Source of the DNA: Elusimicrobiota bacterium
GTDB taxonomy: Bacteria > Elusimicrobiota > Elusimicrobia > Elusimicrobiales > UBA9959
DNA length: 52,496 nucleotides
Direction: 5' to 3'
Assembly: GCA_029267355.1 (NCBI GenBank)
Contig: JAJUJA010000001.1
Coordinates: forward strand, 115,099-167,594
A program made the position numbers and the translations under genes. Below the pieces are notes generated by a model. The model saw nothing but the letters and a program-made list of their open reading frames with translations, had not been told where the DNA came from and did no database searches. This document shows positions 43,071-51,983 of this stretch, one piece after another; the first letter of the stretch is position 1, and each line of letters starts with the position of its first letter.

Positions 43071-44564
43071 TCAGTTAACCTCGTCTATGGAATAAATGCC
43101 GTTTTTGGTGACTATGATTCTTACTCTCTCATAAGAATATGTTTTGCTTTCGCCGCTGTTATATCTGACCACAAGATTTATGTGGTAAAACCTTGAACAT
43201 TTTTCTTCAACGACAGTCCTTGTTTTTTCGTCAAAATAATCGTAAATCACCGTTTCATCGTCGGCATGCTTTATAAAATCGGCCACTGAAAACCTGAGTA
43301 TATCTATAAGGTCTTTTCTTCTTTTGTGATACTTCTCTATCTTTTCAAAATCCAGAAAAATCTCTCTTTTGTATCTGAACACGCGCTCCGTCTTGGCCTC
43401 TTCTTCTATGGCTTTTTTATTATCCGATTTTCTTATTCTTGCCACATCCTCGGCCAGCATATTGCCGGGCACATAGGAAAAAGTTTCCTTTATGTAGCCT
43501 ATCTTTGAGTTATGCGCCGGCTCCATGACATTTGTTTTCCTGTCATAAAGCCAGGCGGTCATTTTTTTGGAGAATATTATTTTAAGCCAGTCCTTTATCC
43601 TGTCTTTGAATATATAGCTCACCACTATGATTATCACAAAGGCCGCGCTGTTTATGGCGTATCGGCTTTGGGCATAAATTGTGACAATTATGGCAAAAAG
43701 CATGGCAAGGCCCGCAGCTATGGCCGGGCCTGTATGAGTCAGAATATTGAAATCGCTCAGCTGCGGGGTAAGATAAAGGGCGCTTGAGATAAATTTTTTA
43801 AGCAGCCCCCGCCAGTAAAGAAAATGCCTGTTGGTTTCGCCGTTTTTCAAAAGGGAAGAATAACCCATGGCGCGCCTGTAATTTCTCTGATTGATTATAA
43901 AATCCCCTATCTCTTTTACAAGCCCGGCGTCCGAAAGGCATTTATTTTCCTGCGAGCATTTAAGCAGGTCCGTAAGATATTCTCCTATGGTTAAACTGAC
44001 ATATTCGTCCAGGGCAAAAAATGTGTCCCTTATCTTCTGGGAATAAGGCGCCGAGATTATCTTTTCCTTAAGCGAAGACAGACCCTCAACGGCAAGGCTG
44101 ATTTCACGAAGCAAAACCCTCGCTCTGTCATCTTGAATTCTTTCGCTTTGCGATTTGCCGATATACGCCACGGCGTCTCTTATATTCGCCCTGATTATGG
44201 AGCCCATCAGCTTCATTTCATCCACGGCTGTTTCTTCTGAAAAACCGCTGTCCGCGCCTGAAGAAATTTCATCCAGGGCTTTCACTGCTTTATTGAAAGG
44301 CGAAAGCTCGTTTGTAGGGCTGAATATTTTCTCTATGGAAATATCTGGAGTTTTAAATCTTATATAATGCTGCACAGCTGAATAGAACTGTTCCTTGGAG
44401 TAATTTTCCGGCGAAATATTCAAAGACTGCGGAAGAAAAAAATAATACTCTATGTTATAAAGAGCTTTTCTTTCCTTTTGAAACTCCAAGTCAAGCTTGA
44501 CTTCTATTCTGTGCCTGTCATGGGCTGAAAATTTGGAGTCCAATACTTCTTCTTTATCAAGCAT
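43071..44564 (-). CDS. hypothetical protein, ~497 aa, with central TM segments
   Basis: Long ORF; hydrophobic ILTHTGPAIAAGLAMLFAIIVTIYA and AAFVIIIVVSYIF; no family recognised. Confidence 0.75.
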   Translation of the reverse strand: MLDKEEVLDSKFSAHDRHRIEVKLDLEFQKERKALYNIEYYFFLPQSLNISPENYSKEQFYSAVQHYIRFKTPDISIEKIFSPTNELSPFNKAVKALDEISSGADSGFSEETAVDEMKLMGSIIRANIRDAVAYIGKSQSERIQDDRARVLLREISLAVEGLSSLKEKIISAPYSQKIRDTFFALDEYVSLTIGEYLTDLLKCSQENKCLSDAGLVKEIGDFIINQRNYRRAMGYSSLLKNGETNRHFLYWRGLLKKFISSALYLTPQLSDFNILTHTGPAIAAGLAMLFAIIVTIYAQSRYAINSAAFVIIIVVSYIFKDRIKDWLKIIFSKKMTAWLYDRKTNVMEPAHNSKIGYIKETFSYVPGNMLAEDVARIRKSDNKKAIEEEAKTERVFRYKREIFLDFEKIEKYHKRRKDLIDILRFSVADFIKHADDETVIYDYFDEKTRTVVEEKCSRFYHINLVVRYNSGESKTYSYERVRIIVTKNGIYSIDEVN

Positions 44565-44595
44565 AATTTTACCCGCGCAATATCCATTATACCAA

Positions 44596-44623
44596 AGAAA
44601 AAGCCCTCCCGCGGAGAGAGGGC
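44596..44623 (-). terminator. intrinsic terminator of speB
   Basis: Minus strand GCCCTC-N9-GAGGGC followed by TTTTTCTTT. Confidence 0.8.
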
Positions 44624-44633
44624 CATTCCGGTT

Positions 44634-45497
44634 TTACATGGACAGATAGCCGGCGATTCTGTATATGAGCTTGGCAGCATTGAATTCGGTCACAGGCGAG
44701 AACTTGAAAGGGGCGACCTCCACCACATCACAGCCGACAACCTTTTTATTTTCGCAAACTGACCTGAAAAGCTTCATTGCCTCGTACCAGCCGAATCCTC
44801 CGGGCTGAGGAGTGCCGGTGGCCGGCATCACGGAAGGGTCAAAACCGTCAACATCTATTGTCAGATATACCGTGTCTGTCAGTTCTTTGAGAACGTTTTT
44901 CACAAGCTTGTCAATGTTGAGATTTTCATGCATCAAAAAAGTCCTTACATTGCCGGAATTGACGAATTTTCTCTCCTCCGCGCCTATGCTTCTTATACCG
45001 ACCTGCACTACTTTATTTGTTCTTGAAGCCGGATAAAGGGCGCTGGCATGACTGTGGACAGACCCGTGGTAGGAGGGCCTTAAGTCGGCATGAGCGTCAA
45101 AATGCAAAATGGAAAGATTTTTATGCCTTTTGATAAACGGAGGCAGAAGCGCCTGAGTGATGCTGTGCTCGCCGCCTATAAAGAAAGGAAAGGCCTTGCA
45201 GGAAGACAACAACTCATCCACGGCCTTTTCCATTTTCGGAAAAAATTCTTTTTCGCTTTTTACGAATTTCACCGGCTCGCAGGTGAAAAATCCTTTTTTC
45301 CAGATCTCAAAACCGGCTTCCTCGTCATAAAGCTCAAGCTGAACCGAAGATTCTATGACGGCGTCAGGCCCTCTGCCGGCGCCGCCGCCGTAAGAAACCG
45401 TCATTTCATACGGCACGGGAACAATGACAAACGCCGCTTTTTCAAGCGGCGCGTATTCGTCATAAATAAACTGCTTTTTATAGGGCTTGAAAGGCAT
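44634..45497 (-). CDS. speB: agmatinase (ureohydrolase family)
   Basis: FFIGGEHSITQAL; ILHFDAHADLRPSYHGSVHSHASALY; VYLTIDVDGFDPSVMPATGTPQPGGFGWYEAM. Confidence 0.95.
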   Translation of the reverse strand: MPFKPYKKQFIYDEYAPLEKAAFVIVPVPYEMTVSYGGGAGRGPDAVIESSVQLELYDEEAGFEIWKKGFFTCEPVKFVKSEKEFFPKMEKAVDELLSSCKAFPFFIGGEHSITQALLPPFIKRHKNLSILHFDAHADLRPSYHGSVHSHASALYPASRTNKVVQVGIRSIGAEERKFVNSGNVRTFLMHENLNIDKLVKNVLKELTDTVYLTIDVDGFDPSVMPATGTPQPGGFGWYEAMKLFRSVCENKKVVGCDVVEVAPFKFSPVTEFNAAKLIYRIAGYLSM

Positions 45498-45503
45498 AAA
45501 CGT

Positions 45504-46052
45504 TCAGAACACAAACACGGCAGCTGCAACTACGGTGGTCCAAACGTCTTTCATTCCTATGGCGGATTGCGTAATATTGGCGGTCTTAACTATCTTGCCG
45601 CTCATCTTCCATATTTCTTCTTTCTGGTCCCATGTGGTTTCCCCGCCGAACTCTATACCCTGTATAGTGGAAAGCATAAGAGCGGCAAGGTCTTCGGCAT
45701 ATTCGCCTGTCTGCTCGTCAGTTTCGCCGTATGTATGATGCTCGGAGATATAGCCGTAATGGTTCTTGTCTTTCGGCAATGCCATGCCGACAGAGGCGGC
45801 TATCAGCCTGTGATTTTCATTGACGGCGTTTCTGCTCATAACACAATGCAAAATCTGGCCGGACTTGAGCTTTTCAAGGCCCTTCTGTCTTGAGATTATT
45901 TTGCAGTTGGGAGGAAATATGCTGGAGACATGCACAAGATTGAACCTGGCAATTTGCGCATCTCTGAGGGCTTCTTCAAAGCTGGCAAGTTTCTCTTTAT
46001 GCCTGCCTATGCCCTTGGTAAGAAATATCTCTTTGGCAACAAGTGTTGACAT
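45504..46052 (-). CDS. pdaD: pyruvoyl-dependent arginine decarboxylase
   Basis: FLTKGIGRHKEKLASFEEALRDAQIARFNLVHVSSIFPPNCKII...GEDLAALMLSTI-like region; adjacent to agmatinase. Confidence 0.92.
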   Translation of the reverse strand: MSTLVAKEIFLTKGIGRHKEKLASFEEALRDAQIARFNLVHVSSIFPPNCKIISRQKGLEKLKSGQILHCVMSRNAVNENHRLIAASVGMALPKDKNHYGYISEHHTYGETDEQTGEYAEDLAALMLSTIQGIEFGGETTWDQKEEIWKMSGKIVKTANITQSAIGMKDVWTTVVAAAVFVF

Positions 46053-46150
46053 AATGTAATACTATTATATAAAAATTGAGCAAAACATCAAGATGAATAT
46101 TTTTTTGCTTTACGGCCGTTTTTTTTGCTAAAATTTAAGCATAGCCAATC

Positions 46151-46224
46151 GGGCCCGTAGCTCAGTCGGTTAGAGCAATCCGCTCATAACGGATGGGTCG
46201 TAGGTTCAAGTCCTACCGGGCCCA
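46151..46224 (+). tRNA. tRNA with CAT anticodon (Met or lysidine-type Ile2; not resolved)
   Basis: Cloverleaf gggcccg-ta-gctcagtcggttagagc-a-atccg-ctCATaa-cggat-...-taggttcaagtccta-cgggccc-a. Confidence 0.92.
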
Positions 46225-46230
46225 TAAATC

Positions 46231-46254
46231 AAAGACCCTTACGGGTCTTTTTTA
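46231..46254 (+). terminator. intrinsic terminator of the tRNA (overlaps the 3' end of the convergent ChaN-like gene)
   Basis: aaagaccc-ttac-gggtcttttttt. Confidence 0.8.
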
Positions 46255-47151
46255 TTTTGCGTTAAAATCAACGAACCAGACAATATCAGCCAGCGGAGAA
46301 GAAGATTTAAGATACTCCTCTTTCTTTGACGAATCTTCCGTGTAAAAAGACAGATGTTTAAGCTTTTTCACGCGGCGCTTCAATGACCATGGAATGCCGG
46401 CATTGTACATTATATGCCCGTTGCCGGCCACTATCAGCGCTCCCCAGCCCTTATTTTCCCTGAGAAATTTCGCCATATTCTCCGCCATTGACTCATTCCA
46501 GACAGCCATAGACAACCGGTAATTCTCAAATGTCATTATTTTATTCATCGGATTATCGCCGTGGCCGCCGAAAGTTTCTCTTAAGTAGGCGGAATAGGTT
46601 TTATCCTTGTTCACTTTTATCTTTTTCGGCAGAAATTTTTTATCCTCTTCATCAAGCGCCTTAAGCCCGCCGCGCGCCGTTTTGGAAACTATTTTCCTGG
46701 GCACATTCAAGGCGACGGCTTTGAGCTTCTTTTCTCTTATATAGTCGAAAATGGGTTTATAAAGCCCGTAATCAAAGCCCCATTCCTTTTTCCAGTTTAT
46801 TTTCTCAAGGAAAGCCTGCTCATCTATGGCTCCGGAAGCGAATTCATCAAGCGCGGGCTGAAGCGAGGAATTCAGCATTTCAAATCCTACGGCGACCCTT
46901 CCGTTTTTGGCTTCATCCAGCTTTTTCAGGGCATAAAGCTGCGCAGTATGGCAGGCCGCCTTATCGTGAGTTTCTCCGACATAAACGACATCGGCGCCGG
47001 CTATGGCCGTATCGGCATCTTTATCCGCAATAAACTTTTTCTCCAAAACGGAATAGAATATTGAGCCTTCCTGGGAAAATAAAAAGGCCGGAGCGGTCAA
47101 TATAAAAAACAGAAAGTATATTATGGTTTTCTTCATAAGAAAATTATACAA
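46252..47151 (-). CDS. ChaN/DUF399-family exported protein
   Basis: ADVVYVGETHDKAACHTAQLYALKKL...VAVGFEMLNSSLQPALDEFASGAIDEQAFLEKINWKKEWGFDYGLYKPIFDYIREKKLKAVALNVPRKIV. Confidence 0.9.
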   Translation of the reverse strand: MYNFLMKKTIIYFLFFILTAPAFLFSQEGSIFYSVLEKKFIADKDADTAIAGADVVYVGETHDKAACHTAQLYALKKLDEAKNGRVAVGFEMLNSSLQPALDEFASGAIDEQAFLEKINWKKEWGFDYGLYKPIFDYIREKKLKAVALNVPRKIVSKTARGGLKALDEEDKKFLPKKIKVNKDKTYSAYLRETFGGHGDNPMNKIMTFENYRLSMAVWNESMAENMAKFLRENKGWGALIVAGNGHIMYNAGIPWSLKRRVKKLKHLSFYTEDSSKKEEYLKSSSPLADIVWFVDFNAK

Positions 47152-47204
47152 ACAAAAATCTGCGCGCCGCTATTTTCCCCGGTAAAATTTGGTAAATTAT
47201 ATCT

Positions 47205-48230
47205 ATGCGCATTCTGTTCCTTAACTTCTATGAAGGGCCTGAAAATTTTCATTTTGAACAGGCCTTAATAAGGACAGTAAACGCCCTGAAAGGATTTTCC
47301 ATAGACATAATACACAATTTCAGGGAAGATCTTTCCCCTCTGGCGACAGCGCAAAACCTTAAGGGATTTAGAAAAAGCTTCAAAGATATCAAAGCGTCCT
47401 CTCTTGGAAACTATGACCTCGTTTTCAGTCTGGATTTCCCGTGGAAAAAGGATAAAAGCTGCGCTTTATGGCTGGAAGCTCTCAAAAAAGGAAAGAAAAA
47501 GATATTTGTGTCCAATCATCTGCTGCCTATGGACGAGCATGCCCCGTTCTTTGTCTGGCTTAAAGAAAAAAATATTTTCTCCGTTTTTGACCTGGCTTAT
47601 TTTTACGCCTTTGACCATCCATCAAATTTCCCAGCCCTTAAGAAAAACGCGGTAAGATACAGGACATATTACATAGACAGCGTATATTACTGCCCTCAAT
47701 ACAAAGATTTTAACCCCTCAAGAATTGCGGTCTTTTCCGCCGGCAGCAAAGAGCGCGCTTTCCAAACTTTTAACGCCTGCCTCAGGGAAAACCCTCAAAT
47801 AGAGATAAGGATGATATCCAACTCCGATTTCAAGCCTGCTAAAAAATATCAGAACAGATTTTCGCTTTTCAAGCTCAATGAAAATATTTTCCGGCTTAAA
47901 TCCGAACTGGCAAAAAGCGATATAGTGCTTATACCCATAAACGACAGAAGCAAAAATCAAACTGCCGGCATGGCTATAGCTTTTATGGGAATGAGCATGG
48001 GAAAGCCGGTCATAGCCAAAAGCAGAATGTGGATGCGCGATTATATAGAGCACGGCAGAAACGGATTTTTGTATCTGGCCGCCTCAAAAATACCTCTAGC
48101 GGTAAAAAATGCCGTTAAGGCCCGAAAAAAATGGCGGCAAATAGGCAAAAATGCCAGAGCGACCATACTGAAAAAAGCCTCTCTTGATAAGTTCGCGCTT
48201 AAACTGATAAAAGAAGCCTTAAGGAAATGA
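47205..48230 (+). CDS. glycosyltransferase-like protein
   Basis: LAKSDIVLIPINDRSKNQTAGMAIAFMGMSMGKPVIAKSRMWMRDYIEHGRNGFLYLA. Confidence 0.7.
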   Translation: MRILFLNFYEGPENFHFEQALIRTVNALKGFSIDIIHNFREDLSPLATAQNLKGFRKSFKDIKASSLGNYDLVFSLDFPWKKDKSCALWLEALKKGKKKIFVSNHLLPMDEHAPFFVWLKEKNIFSVFDLAYFYAFDHPSNFPALKKNAVRYRTYYIDSVYYCPQYKDFNPSRIAVFSAGSKERAFQTFNACLRENPQIEIRMISNSDFKPAKKYQNRFSLFKLNENIFRLKSELAKSDIVLIPINDRSKNQTAGMAIAFMGMSMGKPVIAKSRMWMRDYIEHGRNGFLYLAASKIPLAVKNAVKARKKWRQIGKNARATILKKASLDKFALKLIKEALRK

Positions 48231-49480
48231 AAATACTTCTGGTCATCCCGCCCGCTCCATATATGACATCCGACAGGGCTTTCCCGCCTCTGGGCATACT
48301 CTATGTAAGCGCCTGGCTCAAAAAAAAAGGACGCGCAGTTGAAATCGCCGATTTGACAGGCGAAAAAAAATGGAAGGAGATTTTCAGCCAGAAGCTAAAA
48401 TCGCAAAAACCTGAATTTATAGGCTTTACGGCAACCACCCCCGATATGCCGATAGTTCTTTCTCTGCTTAAAACGGCAAGAAAGATTTTGCCGAAATCAA
48501 AAACTGTCATAGGCGGCCCTCACGCCATAATAGCCCCTGAAAGTCTGTCTATGTTTGACGCCGTCGCGGCGGGTGAGGGCTTTTCTGCGGCTGAGCAGGC
48601 TTTTAAGCCCGGACCCGGCGGAATAATAAGAAAACCGATGCTTAAAGATTTGGACAAAATGCCTTTGCCTGACAGAGAGGCCGTTGATCTGAAAAAATAT
48701 AATTACCTTCTTGAAGGCAAAAAAGCCGCGAATATAATAAGCCATATGGGATGTCCATTCTCCTGCGTCTTTTGCTGCGGCAGAAAAAGCGAATATTACC
48801 GCCGCGTAAGATTCAGGAGCGCAAAAAACGTGGTTTCGGAAATGGACCTTCTGAATAAAAAATACGGCTATGAGGCCTTCGTTTTTTATGACGATGAATT
48901 CAACCTCTCAAGGCCTTATGCCTTAAAACTCTGCTCTCTCTTGAAAAAAAGAAATTATGTATGGCGCGCGCCTGTAAGAGCGGACCTTTTGGATGAAAAA
49001 CTTGCCTTTGAAATGAAGAAAGCCGGCTGCGTTGAGGTTACCGTCGGCGTTGAATCGGGCAGCGAAAAAGTGCTGAAGCTTTGCGGCAAAAAAACCACGC
49101 CCGGAATAAATTCAAGGGCCAGAAAAATATGCGCCGAAGCCGGAATAAAATTCAAGGCCTTTACCATCGTAGGACTGCCTTTTTCAGGGCCGCAGGATGA
49201 AAAGCTTACCGAAAAGTGGCTTATTGAGAATATGCCCGACTCAGTGGATATAAACATAAACACCCCTTACCCGTCTTCCCTTGAATATGAGGAAAAGGAA
49301 AAATACGGGCTTAAGTTTCAGAATGACTTTTTCAAAAAACCCGTCTCCTATAAGTACGACCTCAAAAAGTACAGGGCTTTTTGCCACAATTCAATTCTAA
49401 GTCCTTCGCAGATGCTTGAAATAAGGGCGGATATGCTTAAGAACTTTTCCAAAGCTTTCCGAAAAAGAAGCGGCAAATGA
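48227..49480 (+). CDS. B12-binding-domain radical SAM protein
   Basis: ILLVIPPAPYMTSDRAFPPLGILYVSAWLKKKGR; ISHMGCPFSCVFCCGRKSEYYRRVRFRSAKNVV; VGVESGSEKVLKLCGK. Confidence 0.93.
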   Translation: MKILLVIPPAPYMTSDRAFPPLGILYVSAWLKKKGRAVEIADLTGEKKWKEIFSQKLKSQKPEFIGFTATTPDMPIVLSLLKTARKILPKSKTVIGGPHAIIAPESLSMFDAVAAGEGFSAAEQAFKPGPGGIIRKPMLKDLDKMPLPDREAVDLKKYNYLLEGKKAANIISHMGCPFSCVFCCGRKSEYYRRVRFRSAKNVVSEMDLLNKKYGYEAFVFYDDEFNLSRPYALKLCSLLKKRNYVWRAPVRADLLDEKLAFEMKKAGCVEVTVGVESGSEKVLKLCGKKTTPGINSRARKICAEAGIKFKAFTIVGLPFSGPQDEKLTEKWLIENMPDSVDININTPYPSSLEYEEKEKYGLKFQNDFFKKPVSYKYDLKKYRAFCHNSILSPSQMLEIRADMLKNFSKAFRKRSGK

Positions 49481-49495
49481 TATAATTTATCTGTT

Positions 49496-50191
49496 ATGTC
49501 TGGGGAAAAGATTCTTGTAATAGACGATGAAAAAAGCTTTCTTAACGCCGTGGCCAGAAATCTTGATGCGGAAGGCTTCAAATCAGTTTATACCGACAAT
49601 CCGAATGAAGGGCTGATACTGGCCAGAGAGACAAAAGTAAACTTAGTTTTAACTGATGCGCATATTGAGCCCATCGACGGATTTACAATTTGCAAGACAT
49701 TAAAGGAAAACAAAGACACTTCTGGAATACCCGTGATAATAATGTCCGGCAAGGATATAGAGGAAGACGATATACTCAAAGGGCTTGAAAAAGGCGCTGA
49801 CGACTATGTAATAAAACCCTTTTCATTCAAGGTTCTTACAGCCAAAATAAAAGCCGTATTGAAGAGATATGAAAGCAATGAGCACAGAGACTCATCAATA
49901 AAGAAGATGGGCATAGTCTTTGACCCGGATTCAAGAACTGTAAAAACCGGGGATTCCATGATTAAACTTACCCGCAAGGAATTTGACCTTTTAAACCTTT
50001 TCCTGAATAATCCCGGCAAAGTTCTGAAACTCTCAAATATTCTTCAAACTGTATGGGGCTATGACCCGGCCCTCTATAATGACCCGCATACCGTTGAAGT
50101 GCATGTATATTCCCTCAGAAAAAAACTGCCTGAAAAAATATCCAAAAAGATAGTAAGCGTGCAGGGCGTCGGATACAAGCTTGATATTTGA
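49496..50191 (+). CDS. OmpR/PhoB-family response regulator, no adjacent kinase
   Basis: KILVIDDEKSFLNAV...LVLTDAHIEPIDG...DYVIKPFSFKVL; winged helix VWGYDPALYNDPHTVEVHVYSLRKKLP...VQGVGYKLDI. Confidence 0.93.
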   Translation: MSGEKILVIDDEKSFLNAVARNLDAEGFKSVYTDNPNEGLILARETKVNLVLTDAHIEPIDGFTICKTLKENKDTSGIPVIIMSGKDIEEDDILKGLEKGADDYVIKPFSFKVLTAKIKAVLKRYESNEHRDSSIKKMGIVFDPDSRTVKTGDSMIKLTRKEFDLLNLFLNNPGKVLKLSNILQTVWGYDPALYNDPHTVEVHVYSLRKKLPEKISKKIVSVQGVGYKLDI

Positions 50192-50259
50192 TTAAAATTT
50201 GAACGCTTTTTGACAGTTTTTTAATTTCCATCTCCTATAATATTTCCGGGAGGCGGAAA

Positions 50260-51042
50260 ATGAAAACTTTAACAGCCCTGCTCTTTGTCTGCATATCAGC
50301 TGCGGTCAATGCGGCTGAGAATCCGGCCAAAGACCCCTATTCCAAAGCAGCCGCTCAGATAATATCCGCCTGTCTTGAAAACAATATAAGAAGCATAGCC
50401 CTGCTGCCTTTTGAAAACAAAAACTCAGCTCCCCAGGAGCAGGTGGACTACTCATTTGAAAAACTGCTTTCTGCGCTTCAGGCTCAGGACAGAGTCTTCG
50501 TTTTTGAGAATTCTCTGGGGCCGATTGAATCGCAAAAAAACAAAATAGAGGGCTATGTTCTGGTCAAGGCCTTCGGCAGCGAAGAAAAAATAAGGACCAT
50601 AGTGAAAGTGATAAGGGCCTCTGACGGGCTTGTGGTTAAAAGCGGCGAAGGAGAGCTTCCGTCAAGGACCTTCACTAAAAAGGACAAATTCTCTCTGGCA
50701 GATGTGCATACGGATATACCGGACTACAGGGATGCGGTAAAGGATTTCAAAGAAAGAGATTGCGGCGAAATGTATGCAAAGATATATCCCAGACAGGAAG
50801 AGCTTCTTGAGGCAAAAGCCAAATTCTGGGCCGGCAAATTATCAGATCCCTCATTTTCTCTCTCATCGCTGAGAAGGAATCCCGGCAGCGAAATAAAAAG
50901 CCCCTTCCTTAAGCAGCAATTCTATTCGCTTTTGGGTGAATTCAAAAAAAGAGGCGAGATAAGTTTAAGCGAGAAGGAAAAAGAGCAGCTTAAGGAACTT
51001 TTCAAATCTGAAAAAACTTATATTGACGAGTGCGGGATATGA
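50260..51042 (+). CDS. exported hypothetical protein (possible CsgG/FlgO/TolB-N-like fold)
   Basis: Signal peptide MKTLTALLFVCISAAVNAA; IRSIALLPFENKNSAPQEQVDYSFEKLLSALQAQDRVFVFE. Confidence 0.6.
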   Translation: MKTLTALLFVCISAAVNAAENPAKDPYSKAAAQIISACLENNIRSIALLPFENKNSAPQEQVDYSFEKLLSALQAQDRVFVFENSLGPIESQKNKIEGYVLVKAFGSEEKIRTIVKVIRASDGLVVKSGEGELPSRTFTKKDKFSLADVHTDIPDYRDAVKDFKERDCGEMYAKIYPRQEELLEAKAKFWAGKLSDPSFSLSSLRRNPGSEIKSPFLKQQFYSLLGEFKKRGEISLSEKEKEQLKELFKSEKTYIDECGI

Positions 51043-51049
51043 GGAAGCT

Positions 51050-51979
51050 ATGAAGAAGATACTTATAGCCGACGATGACCCGCAGGTCAGAAGAGTTTTA
51101 TCCAGAATATTCAGCTCACAGTGGGAAGTCATTGAGGCGGAAGACGGCGAAAAGGCCATGAGCGAAATAAGGCGCAAATATCCTGACCTTGTGATTTTAG
51201 ATATAAATATGCCCAAAATCGGCGGCAAGGAAATCCTGGAAATGATCAGGAAAGATTTAAGGACCATGACAATTCCGGTGATAGTCATAACCGGCTATGA
51301 CAGTATGCTTGGCAAGATCAGCGGCCTGGAAATGGGCGCCGACGATTACATCAATAAGCCTTTCAATATAAACGAAGTTCTATGGAAAGCCAATAACCTC
51401 ATTCAAAGGCAATTGATGGCCATGGCCTCAAATCCGCTCACGGGGCTGCCGGGCACCCCGCTTATAGAAAAAGCTGCGCTTGAAAGAATCAGAGAAAATA
51501 AAACTTTCGCTTTTATGTACATAGATATTGACAATTTCAAGGCTTACAATGACTCCTACGGCTATATTGAAGGAGACAAGGCCATAAAGCAGACGGCGCG
51601 GATAATAAAAGACCTTTATGAAAAATATCAGCACGATTACTTCTTCGGCCATATAGGCGGCGACGATTTTGTGATCATCTGTTCGGTAAACGATTGCGAA
51701 AAAATAGCCGACGAAATAGCTTTTGAATTTGACAAACAGGTCAGAGAACTTTACCGCGATGAGGATTTGGAAAAAGGCTTCATAGAAAGCGCCGACAGAG
51801 AGGGCAATATAAAACGCTTCCCCCTTATGCGGCTTTCAATAGCGATAGTTACAAATGAAAAAAGGAATATCTCCCATTACGCAAAGATAATAGATATCGC
51901 ATTTGAAATAAAAAAATTCCTCAAATCCTTCAAAGACAGAAAAGGCAGCTTATTTCTCAAAGACAGAAGAAAAGACTGA
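51050..51979 (+). CDS. REC-GGDEF response regulator (GGDDF variant)
   Basis: KKILIADDDPQVRRVLSRIF...LVILDINMPKIGG...DDYINKPF; LTGLPG...FMYIDIDNFKAYNDSYGYIEGDKAI...GHIGGDDFVII. Confidence 0.9.
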   Translation: MKKILIADDDPQVRRVLSRIFSSQWEVIEAEDGEKAMSEIRRKYPDLVILDINMPKIGGKEILEMIRKDLRTMTIPVIVITGYDSMLGKISGLEMGADDYINKPFNINEVLWKANNLIQRQLMAMASNPLTGLPGTPLIEKAALERIRENKTFAFMYIDIDNFKAYNDSYGYIEGDKAIKQTARIIKDLYEKYQHDYFFGHIGGDDFVIICSVNDCEKIADEIAFEFDKQVRELYRDEDLEKGFIESADREGNIKRFPLMRLSIAIVTNEKRNISHYAKIIDIAFEIKKFLKSFKDRKGSLFLKDRRKD

Positions 51980-51983
51980 GAGT

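Noticed and set aside
50207-50245. TTGACA ... TATAAT upstream of the gene at 50260
   Set aside because: Spacer is about 20 bp, too long for a convincing sigma70 promoter.
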